From positions 21,987,001 through 22,051,000 of the forward strand of contig NC_092680.1 in assembly GCF_964355755.1 (NCBI RefSeq): 64,000 nt of DNA. Direction: 5' to 3'. This stretch comes from Antedon mediterranea. Lineage: Eukaryota > Echinodermata > Crinoidea > Comatulida > Antedonidae. Below the pieces are notes generated by a model that worked only from the letters and a program-made list of their open reading frames with translations, had not been told where the DNA came from and ran no database searches. Below are positions 1-12,283 of the stretch, in pieces. The translations under genes and the position numbers were made by a program. Each line of letters starts with the position of its first letter. Position 1 is the first letter of the stretch.

Positions 1-141
1 TTTATCTTTTCATTGTCATTGTTTGGTTTTCCATATCACAAAAAAAAAATGTTTTCATGTGCAACTTCACAGTATAAGAGAATAAGATAGATAAACAAAA
101 AAGTGATGCCTTCAAAGATAGTTTGATGTTCTTATTTTCAG

Positions 142-1742
142 GAAGCTAAGGAGTTCTGTGACCGTGTAAGTTACCCATGTTTGATTCGTCCATCATATGT
201 ACTTAGTGGAGCTGCAATGGCGGTTGCTCACACTGATTTTGATCTTGAGATGTTTTTAAACAATGCTGTTGCTGTCTCTAAGGAACACCCAGTAGTTATT
301 TCAAAGTTCATCCAAGAAGCCAAAGAAATTGATGTAGATGCCGTGGCCTGTAACGGCAAGGTCGTTGCCGTGGCAATATCTGAGCATGTTGAAAATGCTG
401 GTGTACATTCTGGTGATGCCAGTTTAGTGACACCACCTCAAGATCTTAATCAAGAGACAATTGAGAAGATACTTAGTATTGTTAATGCCATTGGTATAGC
501 CCTAGAAGTTACTGGCCCTTATAACTTGCAGCTCATAGCTAAGGTAGTTTTTCTTTTTTTTTTTTTTTTAATGGGTGTTAAAAAAGTTACAAATTTTAAA
601 TTATTCATAATGTTTATAAAGGTAAATATTGTTTCCTTTACCTTTTCAGGACAATCAACTAAAAGTCATTGAATGTAACCTACGTGTATCTCGCTCATTC
701 CCATTCGTTTCCAAAACACTTGGTTATGACTTTATTGCTATAGCAACCAGAGTTATTATGGGAGAAGCTGTTGAGCCAATCAAATGTCTTGCTGGTTGTG
801 GGAAAGTTGGAGTTAAGGTAAGCATCACTTAACACTTACATTCACCATTAACATAAGTATAATAAAAGTTTTTTTTTTTTTTTTTTACATTTTTGTGACA
901 TTAATATTGTTGACCCATTTTGTTGTTGCAGGTGCCTCAGTTTTCTTTCTCTCGTCTAGCGGGTGCAGACACGTTACTCGGCGTTGAGATGTCGAGTACT
1001 GGTGAAGTTGCAGGGTTTGGTGAGACTCGTTATGAAGCTTACCTTAAGGCTATGCTCAGCTCTGGATTCAAAATACCAAAAAAGAACATCTTGCTATCTA
1101 TAGGAAGTTACAAGGTAACTTTTAAATTATTTTACCATGGCTTGGACCACACTACTAGAAAATGTTTTTGTTGTATATTAACTGATTTCCGTTTTTTTTT
1201 TTAGTGGAAGGTTGAGTTATTGAGTGCAGTAAAAACCCTAGAGAGTATGAAGTACCGTTTGTATGGCAGTATGGGAACAGCTGACTTTTATGCAGAACAT
1301 GGTGTTCAGGTAAAAAAAAAAAATGATATCCACTTTAGTTTATTGGACGTTTTTGAAATTTAGTAGTATGTAGTAGTAAATAATAATAGTTTGTCCATTC
1401 TATAATAGTTTATTCATAATTGGCGAGTTACTTGCTGTTAGATGCATATAGAAAAAAAAATTGATGGTAATGGTAATTTGATTCTACTTGTTTTAGGTGA
1501 CCCCTGTTGATTGGCCGTTTGAAGAGGAAGAGGAACCTGGTAAAAGGCAGGAACCACAACGCAATATAGCAAGTTACATTATGGATAAACACTTTGACCT
1601 TGTCATCAATCTACCAATGCGTAATGGTGGCTCACGGCGTGCCTCCTCATTCATTACTAAAGGGTATCGTACGAGGCGGATGGCCATTGATAAAGAGATT
1701 CCGCTTATCACAGACGTCAAGATTGCAAAGCTGTTTATTGAG
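142..1742 (+). other. CAD: CAD: C-terminal part of carbamoyl-phosphate synthetase II
   Basis: Five exons encode the second ATP-grasp half of the synthetase and the regulatory domain. The ATP-grasp stretch includes [20 protein letters not shown] and [13 protein letters not shown], followed by [18 protein letters not shown]. The MGS-like regulatory domain, which in animals binds UTP and PRPP, follows through SIGSYKWKVELL and ends with [12 protein letters not shown]. The RRAS just before that corresponds to the PKA-phosphorylated serine near this position in mammalian CAD. The preceding domains are outside the window. Confidence 0.95.
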
Positions 1743-4700
1743 GTGAAGGCAATTTTCCAATAATATTGTAATGAATTCTTTTCCCTGAATTTTAAACATC
1801 AAATGATTTATTCAGAAATAAATTAAATTTAAAAGAAAAAAATTTGGATTTAACAAGTTTTCATGACTTCCATAGTACGTACATGTCCTAATGTCATTTT
1901 AGTGTTTGTTTTATACATTTTCTTCTAGGCTTTGCGTAGAGTAGGTGGCACTCCAAGTGTATCCACTCACATAGATTGCATGGCATCAAACCGTGTAATT
2001 AAGTTACCTGGACTTATTGATGTTCATGTTCATCTAAGAGAGCCTGGCTTTACACACAAGGAAGACTTTGCATCTGGTACCGCAGCTGCTCTAGCTGGTG
2101 GTATTACGCTTGTTGGCGTCATGCCAAACACAAGCCCTACGATTACTGATCAACCTTCATTCCTACTAGCTCAAAAGGTGAGTCATAGGATTAGACAACT
2201 ATTTTAAACTCTGATCGATGTTCATTGTGTATCTCTTTGGCATGTATCTGTAGTGCTATTGTGTATCTCTTTGGCATGTATCTGTAGTGCTATTGTGTAT
2301 CTCTTTGGCATGTATCTGTAGTGCTATTGGATATCTCTTTGGCATGTATCTGTAGTGCTATTGTGTATCTCTTTGGCATGTATCTGTAGTGCTATTGTGT
2401 ATCTCTTTGGCATGTATCTGTAGTGCTATTGTGTATCTCTTTGGCATGTATCTGTAGTGCTATTGGATATCTCTTTGGCATGTATCTGTAGTGCTATTGT
2501 GTATCTCTTTGGCATGTATCTGTAGTGCTATTGTGTATCTCTTTGGCATGTATCTGTAGTGCTATTGGATATCTCTTTGGCATGTATCTGTAGTGCTATT
2601 GTGTATCTCTTTGGCATGTATCTGTAGTGCTATTGTGTATCTCTTTGGCATGTATCTGTAGTGCTATTGGATATCTCTTTGGCATGTATCTGTAGTGCTA
2701 TTGTGTATCTCTTTGGCATGTATCTGTAGTGCTATTGTGTATCTCTTTGGTATGTATCTGTAGTGCTATTGTGTATCTCTTTGGCATGTATCTGTAGTGC
2801 TATTGTGTATCTCTTTGGCATGTATCTGTAGTGCTATTGGATATCTCTTTGGCATGTATCTGTAGTGCTATTGTGTATCTCTTTGGCATGTATCTGTAGT
2901 GCTATTGTGTATCTCTTTGGCATGTATCTGTAGTGCTATTGGATATCTCTTTGGCATGTATCTGTAGTGCTATTGTGTATCTCTTTGGCATGTATCTGTA
3001 GTGCTATTGGATATCTCTTTGACATGTGTCTGTAGTGCTATTGTGTATCTCTTTGGCATGTATCTGTAGTGCTATTGTGTATCTCTTTGGCATGTATCTG
3101 TAGTGCTATTGTGTATCTCTTTGGCATGTATCTGTAGTGCTATTGTGTATCTCTTTGGCATGTATCTGTAGTGCTATTGTGTATCTCTTTGGCATGTATC
3201 TGTAGTGCTATTGTGTATCTCTTTGGCATGTATCTGTAGTGCTATTGTGTATCTCTTTGGCATGTATCTGTAGTGCTATTGTGTATCTCTTTGGCATGTA
3301 TCTGTAGTGCTATTGTGTATCTCTTTGGCATGTATCTGTAGTGCTATTGTGTATCTCTTTGGCATATATCTGTAGTGCTATTGTGCATCTCTTTGGCATG
3401 TATCTGTAGTGCTATTGTGTATCTCTTTGGCATGTATCTGTAGTGCTATTGTGTATCTCTTTGGCATGTATCTGTAGTGCTATTGTGTATCTCTTTGGCA
3501 TGTATCTGTAGTGCTATTGTGTATCTCTTTGGCATGTATCTGTAGTGCTATTGTGTATCTCTTTGGCATGTATCTGTAGTGCTATTGGATATCTCTTTGG
3601 CATGTATCTGTAGTGATATTGTGTATCTCTTTGGCATGTATCTGTAGTGCTATTGGATATCTCTTTGGCATGTATCTGTAGTGCTATTGGATATCTCTTT
3701 GGCATGTATCTGTAGTGCTATTGTGTATCTCTTTGGCATGTATCTGTAGTGCTATTGTGTATCTCTTTGGTATGTATCTGTAGTGCTATTGTGTATCTCT
3801 TTGGCATGTATCTGTAGTGCTATTGTGCATCTCTTTGGCATGTATCTGTAGTGCTATTGTGTATCTCTTTGGCATGTATCTGTAGTGCTATTGTGTATCT
3901 CTTTGGCATATATCTGTAGTGCTATTGTGTATCTCTTTGGCATGTATCTGTAGTGCTATTGGATATCTTCATTTTTCATTTGCTATACTATATCCTGCAC
4001 AATTCAGGAAAGTTATTTATCTATTTTACATTTCAGCTTGCTCGAATTGGTGCTCGTTGTGATTACGCCCTCTACGTGGGTGCTGGACCAAATAATTGGG
4101 ATGAACTTCAAAAGTTTGCAATGTCCAGTTGTGCACTCAAAATGTATCTGAATCAGACATTCTCAACTTTGATGTTGTCTGACCTCACTATCTGGAAAAA
4201 GGTGTGCAAACATGTCTTCATAATATAATAAAAGAGCATTTATAATGCGCCATATCCAATCAATGATTGCTCATAGGCGCAGTACATACATGTATAAAAC
4301 CATTATAAGAATTAAAACAACTTTAGAAATTGAAACTAGATAGTACAGTAATTAAAACTTAAAGCCCCATTCCCTACGTTTTTTAGATCTAATTTAAGAT
4401 CACAAACTATATTTAATGTAAAAATAATACTATATGGTCCTATTGCGATAACTTTTTTCGTCTTTAAACGGTTAAAAATGTGAAAAATAAATCGATTCTA
4501 ATAATTATAGCGGCCCGCTATAAATCCCAAAATGCATTGCGCGCGGATTGATATTTTTGTTTTTCACCTGTAATTCGCCCACTTTTCGATCGATCGTGAA
4601 GCCAAAACAAATGGAAGACTCCTAACTTTTCAGCGAAAATACCGGGTTTTCCCCAATTTGTATCAACGGAGTCTGGCAAAAATAGAAAGACAATTAATGC

Positions 4701-7700
4701 AGCAACTATACAACGTCAGGCTAGGTATATAGCTAGCGTACGATGTTCGTACGTTATCGATGTTTACCAGCTAGGCCTACAAAACTAAGCCTAGCTAGGC
4801 TAGGCCTAAGACCGTCCACGAGAGGTCGATCGCCGCGAGCTACTTAGGTAGTGCATTGTTTCTCACTTTTTATCATAATTTACCATAAAACGTACATTTA
4901 AGACAAGGAATGACATGGTTTAATGTTTTTAAAGTGATATATATGTATTATTTTCCAAAAAACGTCCAAAATTGCAGGGAAGGGGTCTTTAATTAAAAAT
5001 AGATTTTCTAATAACAATAGATAGAGCTATCATAACTTATGAGTGAACTTTATTTTAAAGCCAGCTTAAATGACAAATCAGATTTACTGTAATGATATAA
5101 TTAGTTTTAATCTGAGCTGGAGGTATGTACGTAGTGCAATAGTATCACAAAATGAAAATACATTTTATATCGATGAGACTAATTGTTAAATGGGTTTCTT
5201 TATCAGCATTTTGAGAATTGGCCACGGAACATGCCAATTTGTGCGCACGCCGAAGGGAAGACCACTGCTGCTATCTTATTCATGGCCAAGATGTTTGATC
5301 GATCCATTCACATTTGCCATGTTGCTAGGAAAGAAGAGGTTAGTGAAATAATTTGTATGTTATTTCATGATTAATTCAAAATGGCTGCTTTCAGGCCTGG
5401 TTTATAATTAAAAACTTGCTTAGTCCTAAAAACTATCACATTTAACTCATTGTGTTTTAAATATCTTGCCTACAAACATTAAACAATGATGATTTCAGAT
5501 TGAGATGGTCAGGTTGGCAAAAGAATCTGGCATGCAAGTGACCTGTGAGGTCGCCCCTCATCACCTGTTCCTAACAAATGAAGACCTAGATGTCATAGGT
5601 CATGGTAGAGGTGAAGTTCGACCAGTGTTGTGTTCTGTAGAAGATCAACAAACATTATGGGATAACTTGAAGATTATTGATTGCTTTGCTACTGATCATG
5701 GTGAGTGGCTCTCAAATTTGTTTGGCCAATTGGTATTGTTCATGCATTGTCAGCCTTGGCTTCCCTCATTAATCAAAGTTTAATAAAAAATTAATACAAA
5801 AATAATGTTCACAACAATCTCTCCTATACATTCTTGCAGTTAAATAACTGAAAAATAAAGTTAAAAAAATTATTTAAATCGACATGGAATTATTGTGATT
5901 TAATCGGCAGCTCCCCATACAGTAGAAGAAAAGGACTCAAGCAAACCACCGCCAGGATATCCTGGACTAGAGACTATGCTTCCACTGCTGCTGACTGCTG
6001 TAGATGAGGGCAGGCTAACACTTGAGGTTAGTTTGCTATATTCTCCAATTCCAAACAGGACACAAATCTGTTGTCTAGGTGTAACAGCAGATAATTTTCT
6101 TTTAAATATTCACAAAGTTTTTTTTTTTAGTTTCTCTTTACATTTCAATGTTGCTTTGTTTTATTAATTTAGGATATAATCCAGCGACTGTACACGAATC
6201 CTCGTCGTATCTTTGGATTTCCAGAACAGAAAGAGACATACATTGAAGTTGACCTGGACCAAGAGTGGACCATTCCAGATCACATGACCTACACAAAAAG
6301 CAAATGGACACCATTTGCTGGACGGCGTGTCAAAGGAATGGTGCGCCGCGTTGTGTTGCGCGGTGAAGTAGCTTTTGTCGATGGAAGGGTGAGGATAAAT
6401 GAATACACATTTGTTTGTTTTATTGATTGACATGATAATATAATACGGCGTTCATTACCTGAAATAACAAAATTAGGATAAAATTGTGTGTGGATGGAGG
6501 CCAAAATAAGTTTGTTAAACAAACCTTAAGTCATGGCCACCGGTATAACACATAACATTTTGTAGGCATACTGTAAAATATTTAGTGTGGACCATTTTAA
6601 GATGGCTTATGAACATTCTTTATTGTAAATAACTGTTTGACGTTGTTGCTACTATACCACAATTGTAAAAAGGTTTTTTATAGAAAAAATAATAGGAAAA
6701 AAAAAGACTAGATGAATAAAGAATTATGAATTATGTTGTAGGTATTGGTTCCAACTGGTTTTGGGAAAGATGTACGAAGTGGGCAAGATGTGTTCCCATC
6801 AACTCAACCACTTACAGTGCAAGTACCTGGACCATCGCCACTACCTTTACCAGGTTCAGTACCATCATCGGCGCCCTCATCGCCTCGTAAATCTGAAAGA
6901 TTCACCTTGCCACCAAGAGTACATAGGGTTTCAGAATCTGGAGGTACTAATTGTAATCACCTGTTCTGGCATAGTTCCAGGCGCTGGCATCAAGTGAAGG
7001 TCAATGTTTTTTTTCGCGCGGTTACACACACTAGATTGGTGCATGGCTGTGTGGAGTGTTGTGAAAACAAAACATTGACATTCAGTTTGCCGGCATCAGG
7101 TATGAAAGATCCTTGGGACCTTCAATTAAACCTAGGACACTGGAAACCTTGGGACCTTCAATTAAACCTAGGACACTGGAAACCTTGGGACCTTCAATTA
7201 AACCTAGGACACTGGAAACCTTGGGACCTTCAATTAAACCTAGGACATTGGAAACCTTGGGACCTTCAATTAAACCTAGGACACTGGAAACCTTGGGACC
7301 TTCAATTAAACCTAGGACACTGGAAACCTTGGGACCTTCAATTAAACCTAGGACACTGGAAACCTTGGGACCTTCAATTAAACCTAGGACACTGGAAACC
7401 TTGGGACCTTCAATTAAACCTAGGACACTGGAAACCTTGAGACCTTCAATTAAACCTAGGACACTGGAAACCTTGGGACCTTCAATTAAACCTAGGACAC
7501 TGGAAACCTTGGGACCTTCAATTAAACCTAGGACACTGGAAACCTTGGGACCTTCAATTAAACCTAGGACACTGGAAACCTTGGGACCTTCAATTAAACC
7601 TAGGACACTGGAAACCTTGGGACCTTCAATTAAACCTAGGACACTGGAAACCTTGGGACCTTCAATTAAACCTAGGACACTGGAAACCTTGGGACCTTCA

Positions 7701-10700
7701 ATTAAACCCAGGACACTGGAAACCTTGAGACCTTTAATTAAACCTAGGACACTGGAAACCTTGGGACCTTCAATTAAACCTAGGACACTGGAAACCTTGG
7801 GTCCTTCAATTAAACCCAGGACACTGGAAACCTTGGGACCTTCAATTAAACCTAGGACACTGGAAACCTTGGGACCTTTAATTAAACCTAGGACACTGGA
7901 AACCTTGAGACCTTCAATTAAACCTAGGACACTGGAAACCTTGGGTCCTTCAATTAAACCCAGGACACTGGAAACCTTGGGACCTTCAATTAAACCTAGG
8001 ACACTGGAAACCTTGGGACCTTCAATTAAACCCAGGACACTGGAAACCTTGAGACCTTTAATTAAACCTAGGACACTGGAAACCTTGGGACCTTCAATTA
8101 AACCTAGGACACTGGAAACCTTGGGTCCTTCAATTAAACCCAGGACACTGGAAACCTTGGGACCTTCAATTAAACCTAGGACACTGGAAACCTTGGGACC
8201 TTTAATTAAACCTAGGACACTGGAAACCTTGAGACCTTCAATTAAACCTAGGACACTGGAAACCTTGGGTCCTTCAATTAAACCCAGGACACTGGAAACC
8301 TTGGGACCTTCAATTAAACCTAGGACACTGGAAACCTTGAGACCTTCAATTAAACCTAGGACACTGGAAAGCAAGAAGATTGATCTTCTTTGATATGAGG
8401 CAGACTTTAGTTATATTTAAACATTTTATATTTGTATATAATATTAACATCATTTTTTTAGATATGTCTGGATTACTGTCCCCTCCTCCTGGACCAAGCA
8501 GTGGCGGACGTGGCACATTTGTTACCCCAACGTCGACTGGCTCTACCCCTCAAGGGGGCGGGCACTATGCTTTAGTACCAGCAATGTTGATGCCAAGTGA
8601 ACTTAAGAACAGTCTTATTAACAAACATATTCTTAGTGCTGCACAACTTACTAAGGACCAGGTAGGTTACAATAAAAACAAGAAATTTAAAAACAAATAA
8701 TGAGATAAGATATATAAGATATGTATGATATGTAAATTAATTTAATTTAACCTAATTATTAAAGAGATAATACTGATAATTTGGTAAGAAATAATTAGTT
8801 TTGATCTATTTAATTTAAAACAATCTGATTAATTTATCATTTCTATAAACAAAACTTTCAAATTATTTTTGTTCCACCAAAAGCATGACCATTTTTTTAC
8901 CAATCGGTAACTGATAATTGCCAGCTACTTTTAAATTGACCAATGGGTAACTGATAATTGCCACCCATATTTAAATTGACCAGTGGGTGACTGATAATTG
9001 CCAGTCACTTAAGTCTTGCAAATGTATTAATCCTGTATGGTAGAATTAATGTCCAGAATTATAGAATGGAAGTATTTTTATTTGTTTGTTAAAATAAATG
9101 TAATTTTTTACAGCTTCACCATATTTTTAATGTTGCCCACAACATGAGGTTGATGGTACAACGAGATAGACCACTGGATTACATCTTGAAGGTGAGATAA
9201 AAACGCTGTATATCATGTACATGCTATTATAGAATGAATCTCTTTCAGGTTAAAATAATAGCATTTATATAACATCTAAATAAATTCCTGTCATTTTATT
9301 TGATGATTGTGTGTGACATGGCATGCAATACGAAATAGTACCCCTTTTTTCATTTTTGTTCATGTACATTCATTATTATTTGTATATTATGGTTTTCTTC
9401 AGGGTAAAGTGATGGCATGTATGTTCTATGAAGTTAGTACTCGTACGTCTTGTTCGTTCCAAGCTGCAATGCAGCGACTTGGTGGAAATGCTATCAACCT
9501 TAATGAAAGTTCATCTTCACATAAGAAAGGTGAATCACTGGCAGGTTAGTTCATTTTACTTTTTTTTTTATAAACTGATTGATCTGTAATAAATCTGTAG
9601 TATACAGTAATATTTTAATTACCAAATAAAATTTGAATTAATTTCTTTTATAGATACCACCCAGGTTATGGGTGGCTACTGTGACGTGATAGTTATACGA
9701 CACCCAGAACCAAACGCTGTAAAGATTGCAGCTCAAAATTGTAGGAAACCGGTAATCAATGCTGGTGATGGGGTTGGAGAACACCCTACACAGGCACTAC
9801 TTGATGTATTCATCATTAGGGAGGAGATTGGTACAGTAAATGGATTGACTGTAAGTCATTATTACAAGTGTGGGAGTAGTGGCTAAAAATAGAAGCTATT
9901 CAATTACCAACTGGAAAGTAAAATTGTCATGATAAATTTACAGGATACTTTTCTTAGCGTGTTGTTCTATTGTGGAACTCTCTTTCTGCAGATGTTGTGC
10001 TTGTTCAGTCTAACTTTTAAATACTTTACATTTCTGAACAAAAAACAATTGTATTTAAAGTCATTTTAGATACACTTAAAAATGAAATTACCTTACCTTT
10101 TCGGGCCAAGTGTCCCATAAGGCTACGAGATGCTCTCTCCAGTCAGTTTCTAGCTTTAACTTTAGCTTCATTCCATGATCTCCAGCCTAATCTATCTCTT
10201 TCCTTCTCCACTGTGCGCCTCCAGGTTGTTTTGGGTCGACCCACCCAACGTTTTCCTTATAAAAATAATCATGCTCCATTCAGAATTTGTTTTATTTTCT
10301 TTTTATGTAATGTTTTACTTGATTGTTCATAGATTACTATGGTAGGAGATCTGAAACATGGGCGCACTGTACATTCACTTGCTCGGTTGCTGACGCTTTA
10401 CCGCGTTAAATTACGTTATGTTTCGCCAAAGAACTTGAAGATGCCCGAAAAAGTTGTAGAGTATGTACAAGACAAGGGAATAAATCAGGTAAATTATATT
10501 GTACATTTTAAAAACTAGATATAGATATTAATAGGTAGCATTGAACACTTTTAGTGCAACTTTATTCTGAAAAGGATAACTTTAAAAATGTTTATGAAAA
10601 GGCTGTTCAAAATGGAAAGATAATCAAACATATAGTTAATAGAAAATTGAATATTTATATTATACCAATTTCACAGAATTAAAAATCAATCATGAAAATA

Positions 10701-12283
10701 GACAAATCAAAATAGTACAATTATGTATGATATTTTGACCCATTAGTTTATCAATCAATTAACATTTATTATTTTCTATCAATGGTAAACTATACAGTAG
10801 AATAACATGGTAAACTATATAGTAGAATAACATGGTAATATATAATGAAACAATAGAACAATATCATTAATAGAGGATCGTGTAGTAGCCTCTCAACAGC
10901 TCATTTTGTTGCAATACTATTAATAGAGGATCGTGTAGTAGCCTCCCGACAGCTCATTTTGTTGCAATACTATTAATAGAGGATCGTGTAGTAGCCTCTC
11001 AACAGCTCATTTTGTTGCAATACTATTAATAGAGGATCGTGTAGTAGCCTCTCAACAGCTCATTTTGTTGCAATACTATTAATAGAGGATCGTGTAGTAG
11101 CCTCTCAACAGCTCATTTTGTTGCAATACTATTAATAGAGGATCGTGTAGTAGCCTCCCGACAGCTCATTTTGTTGCAATACTATTAATAGAGGATCGTG
11201 TAGTAGCCTCTCAACAGCTCATTTTGTTGCAATACTATTAATAGAGGATCGTGTAGTAGCCTCTCAACAGCTCATTTTGTTGCAATACTATTAATAGAGG
11301 ATCGTGTAGTAGCCTCTCAACAGCTCATTTTGTTGCAATACTATTAATAGAGGATCGTGTAGTAGCCTCCCGACAGCTCATTTTGTTGCAATATCATTAA
11401 TAGAGGATCGTGTAGTAGCCTCCCGACAGCTCATTTTGTTGCAATATCATTAATAGAGGATCGTGTAGTAGCCTCCCGACAGCTCATTTTTTTGCAATAT
11501 CATTAATAGAGGATCGTGTAGTAGCTTCTCGACAGCTCATTTTGTTGCAATACTATTAATAGAGGATCATGTAGTAGCCTCTGGACAGCTCATTTTGTTG
11601 CAATACTATTCGATTGATATTGATATTTCAGGAAGAGTTCAGTTCCCTAGAAGCTGCATTGCCAGATACAGACGTTCTTTACTTGACTCGCATTCAGAGA
11701 GAAAGGTTTGCGTCTGTAGAAGAATATGAAAAGGTAAACTTTTTGTTGTTCTTGTATGGAAGCCATATCATGTTAGGCTCCTCCATGTTAATGTCATTAA
11801 AATGAAATAAAAGGAAACAATCAGAAAGTGGTTGAAGAATTGTTATATACCAATAAATAATCAGAATTATGAATTTACATGAAATACTTTTAAATATTGC
11901 TGTATATTCTGATTATAATATTTTGTCTTGGAATTAATAAAGTTTGATTTGTTTGTTTCTTTGCAGTCTGTAGGTCAGTTTGTGTTGACCCCTAATATAA
12001 TGACCCGAGCAAAAGAAAAGATGGTGGTACTCCATCCTTTACCAAGACTTAATGAAATTAGGTAAGACTAGATGGTAGATTGTCATTCTATTGCATGTTG
12101 ATTAGAAGTTCTGTCCAGTAGTTTATAATGTGATTTGTAATCCTATTTCAATTATAAATTATTTGTTTTTTTTTTTACAGTCCTGCTGTTGACCGAGATC
12201 CAAGAGCTGCTTATTTCCGCCAAGCTGAGTGTGGCATGTATGTCAGAATGGCTCTATTGGCACTGGTCCTGGGAAAGTGCTAG
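142..12283 (+). CDS. CAD: CAD trifunctional pyrimidine synthesis enzyme, 3' part (CPSase end, DHOase, ATCase)
   Basis: This is the C-terminal 1152 residues of the cytosolic multienzyme that carries out the first three steps of UMP synthesis. The N-terminal glutaminase and the start of the synthetase lie upstream of the window. Exons: 142-543, 650-817, 932-1114, 1205-1309, 1497-1742, 1929-2177, 4037-4201, 5207-5338, 5499-5700, 5911-6026, 6173-6388, 6742-6943, 8462-8661, 9114-9191, 9403-9544, 9654-9850, 10333-10488, 11632-11733, 11967-12061, 12181-12283 (stop TAG). All junctions are GT-AG, phases agree, and the sum is 3459 nt. Residue-level agreement with animal CAD runs throughout: [44 protein letters not shown]. 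The linker RVHRVSES matches the S6-kinase site region of vertebrate CAD, and SRRASSF matches the PKA site region, so growth-factor control may be conserved (known for the family, inferred here). The first listed exon opens with a good acceptor, so the gene continues to the left. Confidence 0.97.
2226..3966. repeat. 34-bp minisatellite, about 51 copies, in a CAD intron
   Basis: A head-to-tail 34-bp unit (core CTTTGGCATGTATCTGTAG) fills most of the intron between exons 1929-2177 and 4037-4201. Copies are almost identical. A GTGT/GGAT variant near the unit start recurs every two to four units in the left part of the array, suggesting higher-order amplification. The array starts about 50 bp after the splice donor and stops about 70 bp before the acceptor. 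Open frames on either strand here are by-products of the repeat. Confidence 0.97.
4363..4988. mobile_element. TTAA-flanked MITE, copy 1 (626 bp)
   Basis: This 626-bp element lies in the CAD intron at 4202-5206. It is flanked by TTAA on both sides (4359-4362 and 4989-4992), the target-site duplication used by piggyBac-type elements. Its ends are imperfect inverted repeats (AGCCCCATTCCCT against AGACCCCTTCCCT). A second copy of exactly the same length, differing at about a dozen positions, is at 13718-14343. It has no coding capacity, so a non-autonomous DNA transposon is the best reading. Confidence 0.88.
6742..8661 (+). other. CAD: CAD: DHOase-ATCase linker exons
   Basis: Two exons (6742-6943 and 8462-8661) encode the proline/serine-rich flexible linker between the dihydroorotase and transcarbamoylase domains. 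The first ends with [11 protein letters not shown], which matches the basophilic-kinase (S6K) site of vertebrate CAD. The second contains [12 protein letters not shown] and then [16 protein letters not shown], where the transcarbamoylase begins. The split codon (G plus AT) across the intron keeps the frame. The intron between them is largely a 36-bp minisatellite. Linkers vary in sequence between animals, so conservation is weak here except at the kinase site. Confidence 0.88.
7109..8369. repeat. 36-bp minisatellite, 35 copies, in a CAD intron
   Basis: A tandem array of a 36-bp unit (core CTTCAATTAAACCTAGGACA) lies in the intron between the two linker exons. Because 36 is a multiple of three and the unit lacks stops in several frames, the array reads open for over 1.2 kb on both strands. 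Flanking exons splice in frame across it and neither strand shows a start or family match, so it is taken as intronic. A C/T and G/A variant set recurs in blocks, showing local amplification. Confidence 0.95.
8880..9008. repeat. 40-bp repeat, three diverged copies, in a CAD intron
   Basis: Three imperfect 40-bp units share ACTGATAATTGCCA and lie in the intron between exons 8462-8661 and 9114-9191. They are more diverged than the larger arrays in this window. The rest of the 8662-9113 intron shows nothing else. Confidence 0.7.
10094..10263 (-). pseudogene. Non-LTR retrotransposon 3' fragment
   Basis: On the minus strand this stretch reads as the C-terminal tail common to many LINE ORF2 proteins, with [15 protein letters not shown] followed by [15 protein letters not shown] and a stop. 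It sits in the CAD intron at 9851-10332. Only the tail is present, so it is a 5'-truncated dead copy. Confidence 0.65.
10861..11610. repeat. 53-bp minisatellite, about 14 copies, in a CAD intron
   Basis: A tandem 53-bp unit (core GAGGATCGTGTAGTAGCCTC) fills the intron 10489-11631 up to 21 bp before the splice acceptor. Variants TCTCAAC and TCCCGAC alternate in blocks. The acceptor itself is outside the array. The earlier part of this intron (10490-10860) is plain AT-rich sequence with a short duplicated stretch near 10790-10840. Confidence 0.95.

Larger units (their letters stand above)
1929..6388 (+). other. CAD: CAD: dihydroorotase domain
   Basis: Six exons (1929-2177, 4037-4201, 5207-5338, 5499-5700, 5911-6026, 6173-6388) encode the amidohydrolase that cyclises carbamoyl aspartate to dihydroorotate. 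Visible metal-site elements are the HVH of [10 protein letters not shown], the carboxylated lysine in [10 protein letters not shown], the histidines in [11 protein letters not shown] and EVAPHHLF, and the catalytic aspartate in DCFATDHAPH, which spans the 5700/5911 splice junction. All known active-site residues of animal CAD dihydroorotase that can be located are present, so the domain should be active. Confidence 0.95.
9114..12283 (+). other. CAD: CAD: aspartate transcarbamoylase domain
   Basis: Seven exons encode the C-terminal transcarbamoylase. Carbamoyl-phosphate-binding STRTS is at the start of the 9403 exon, followed by [18 protein letters not shown] (9654 exon), [14 protein letters not shown] (10333 exon), [15 protein letters not shown] (11632 exon) and [11 protein letters not shown] (11967 exon). 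The protein ends [15 protein letters not shown] followed by TAG. The family normally ends at the same point with GRF or similar, so the length is normal. The last exon begins a six-copy tandem duplication. Confidence 0.95.

Noticed and set aside
2226-3966. Direct 34-bp repeats resembling a CRISPR array
   Set aside because: The units are contiguous with no unique spacers, and the context is an animal intron.
7082-8393. Open frames of over 420 codons on both strands
   Set aside because: They are produced by the 36-bp repeat (a multiple of three, no stops) inside an intron whose flanking exons splice in frame.
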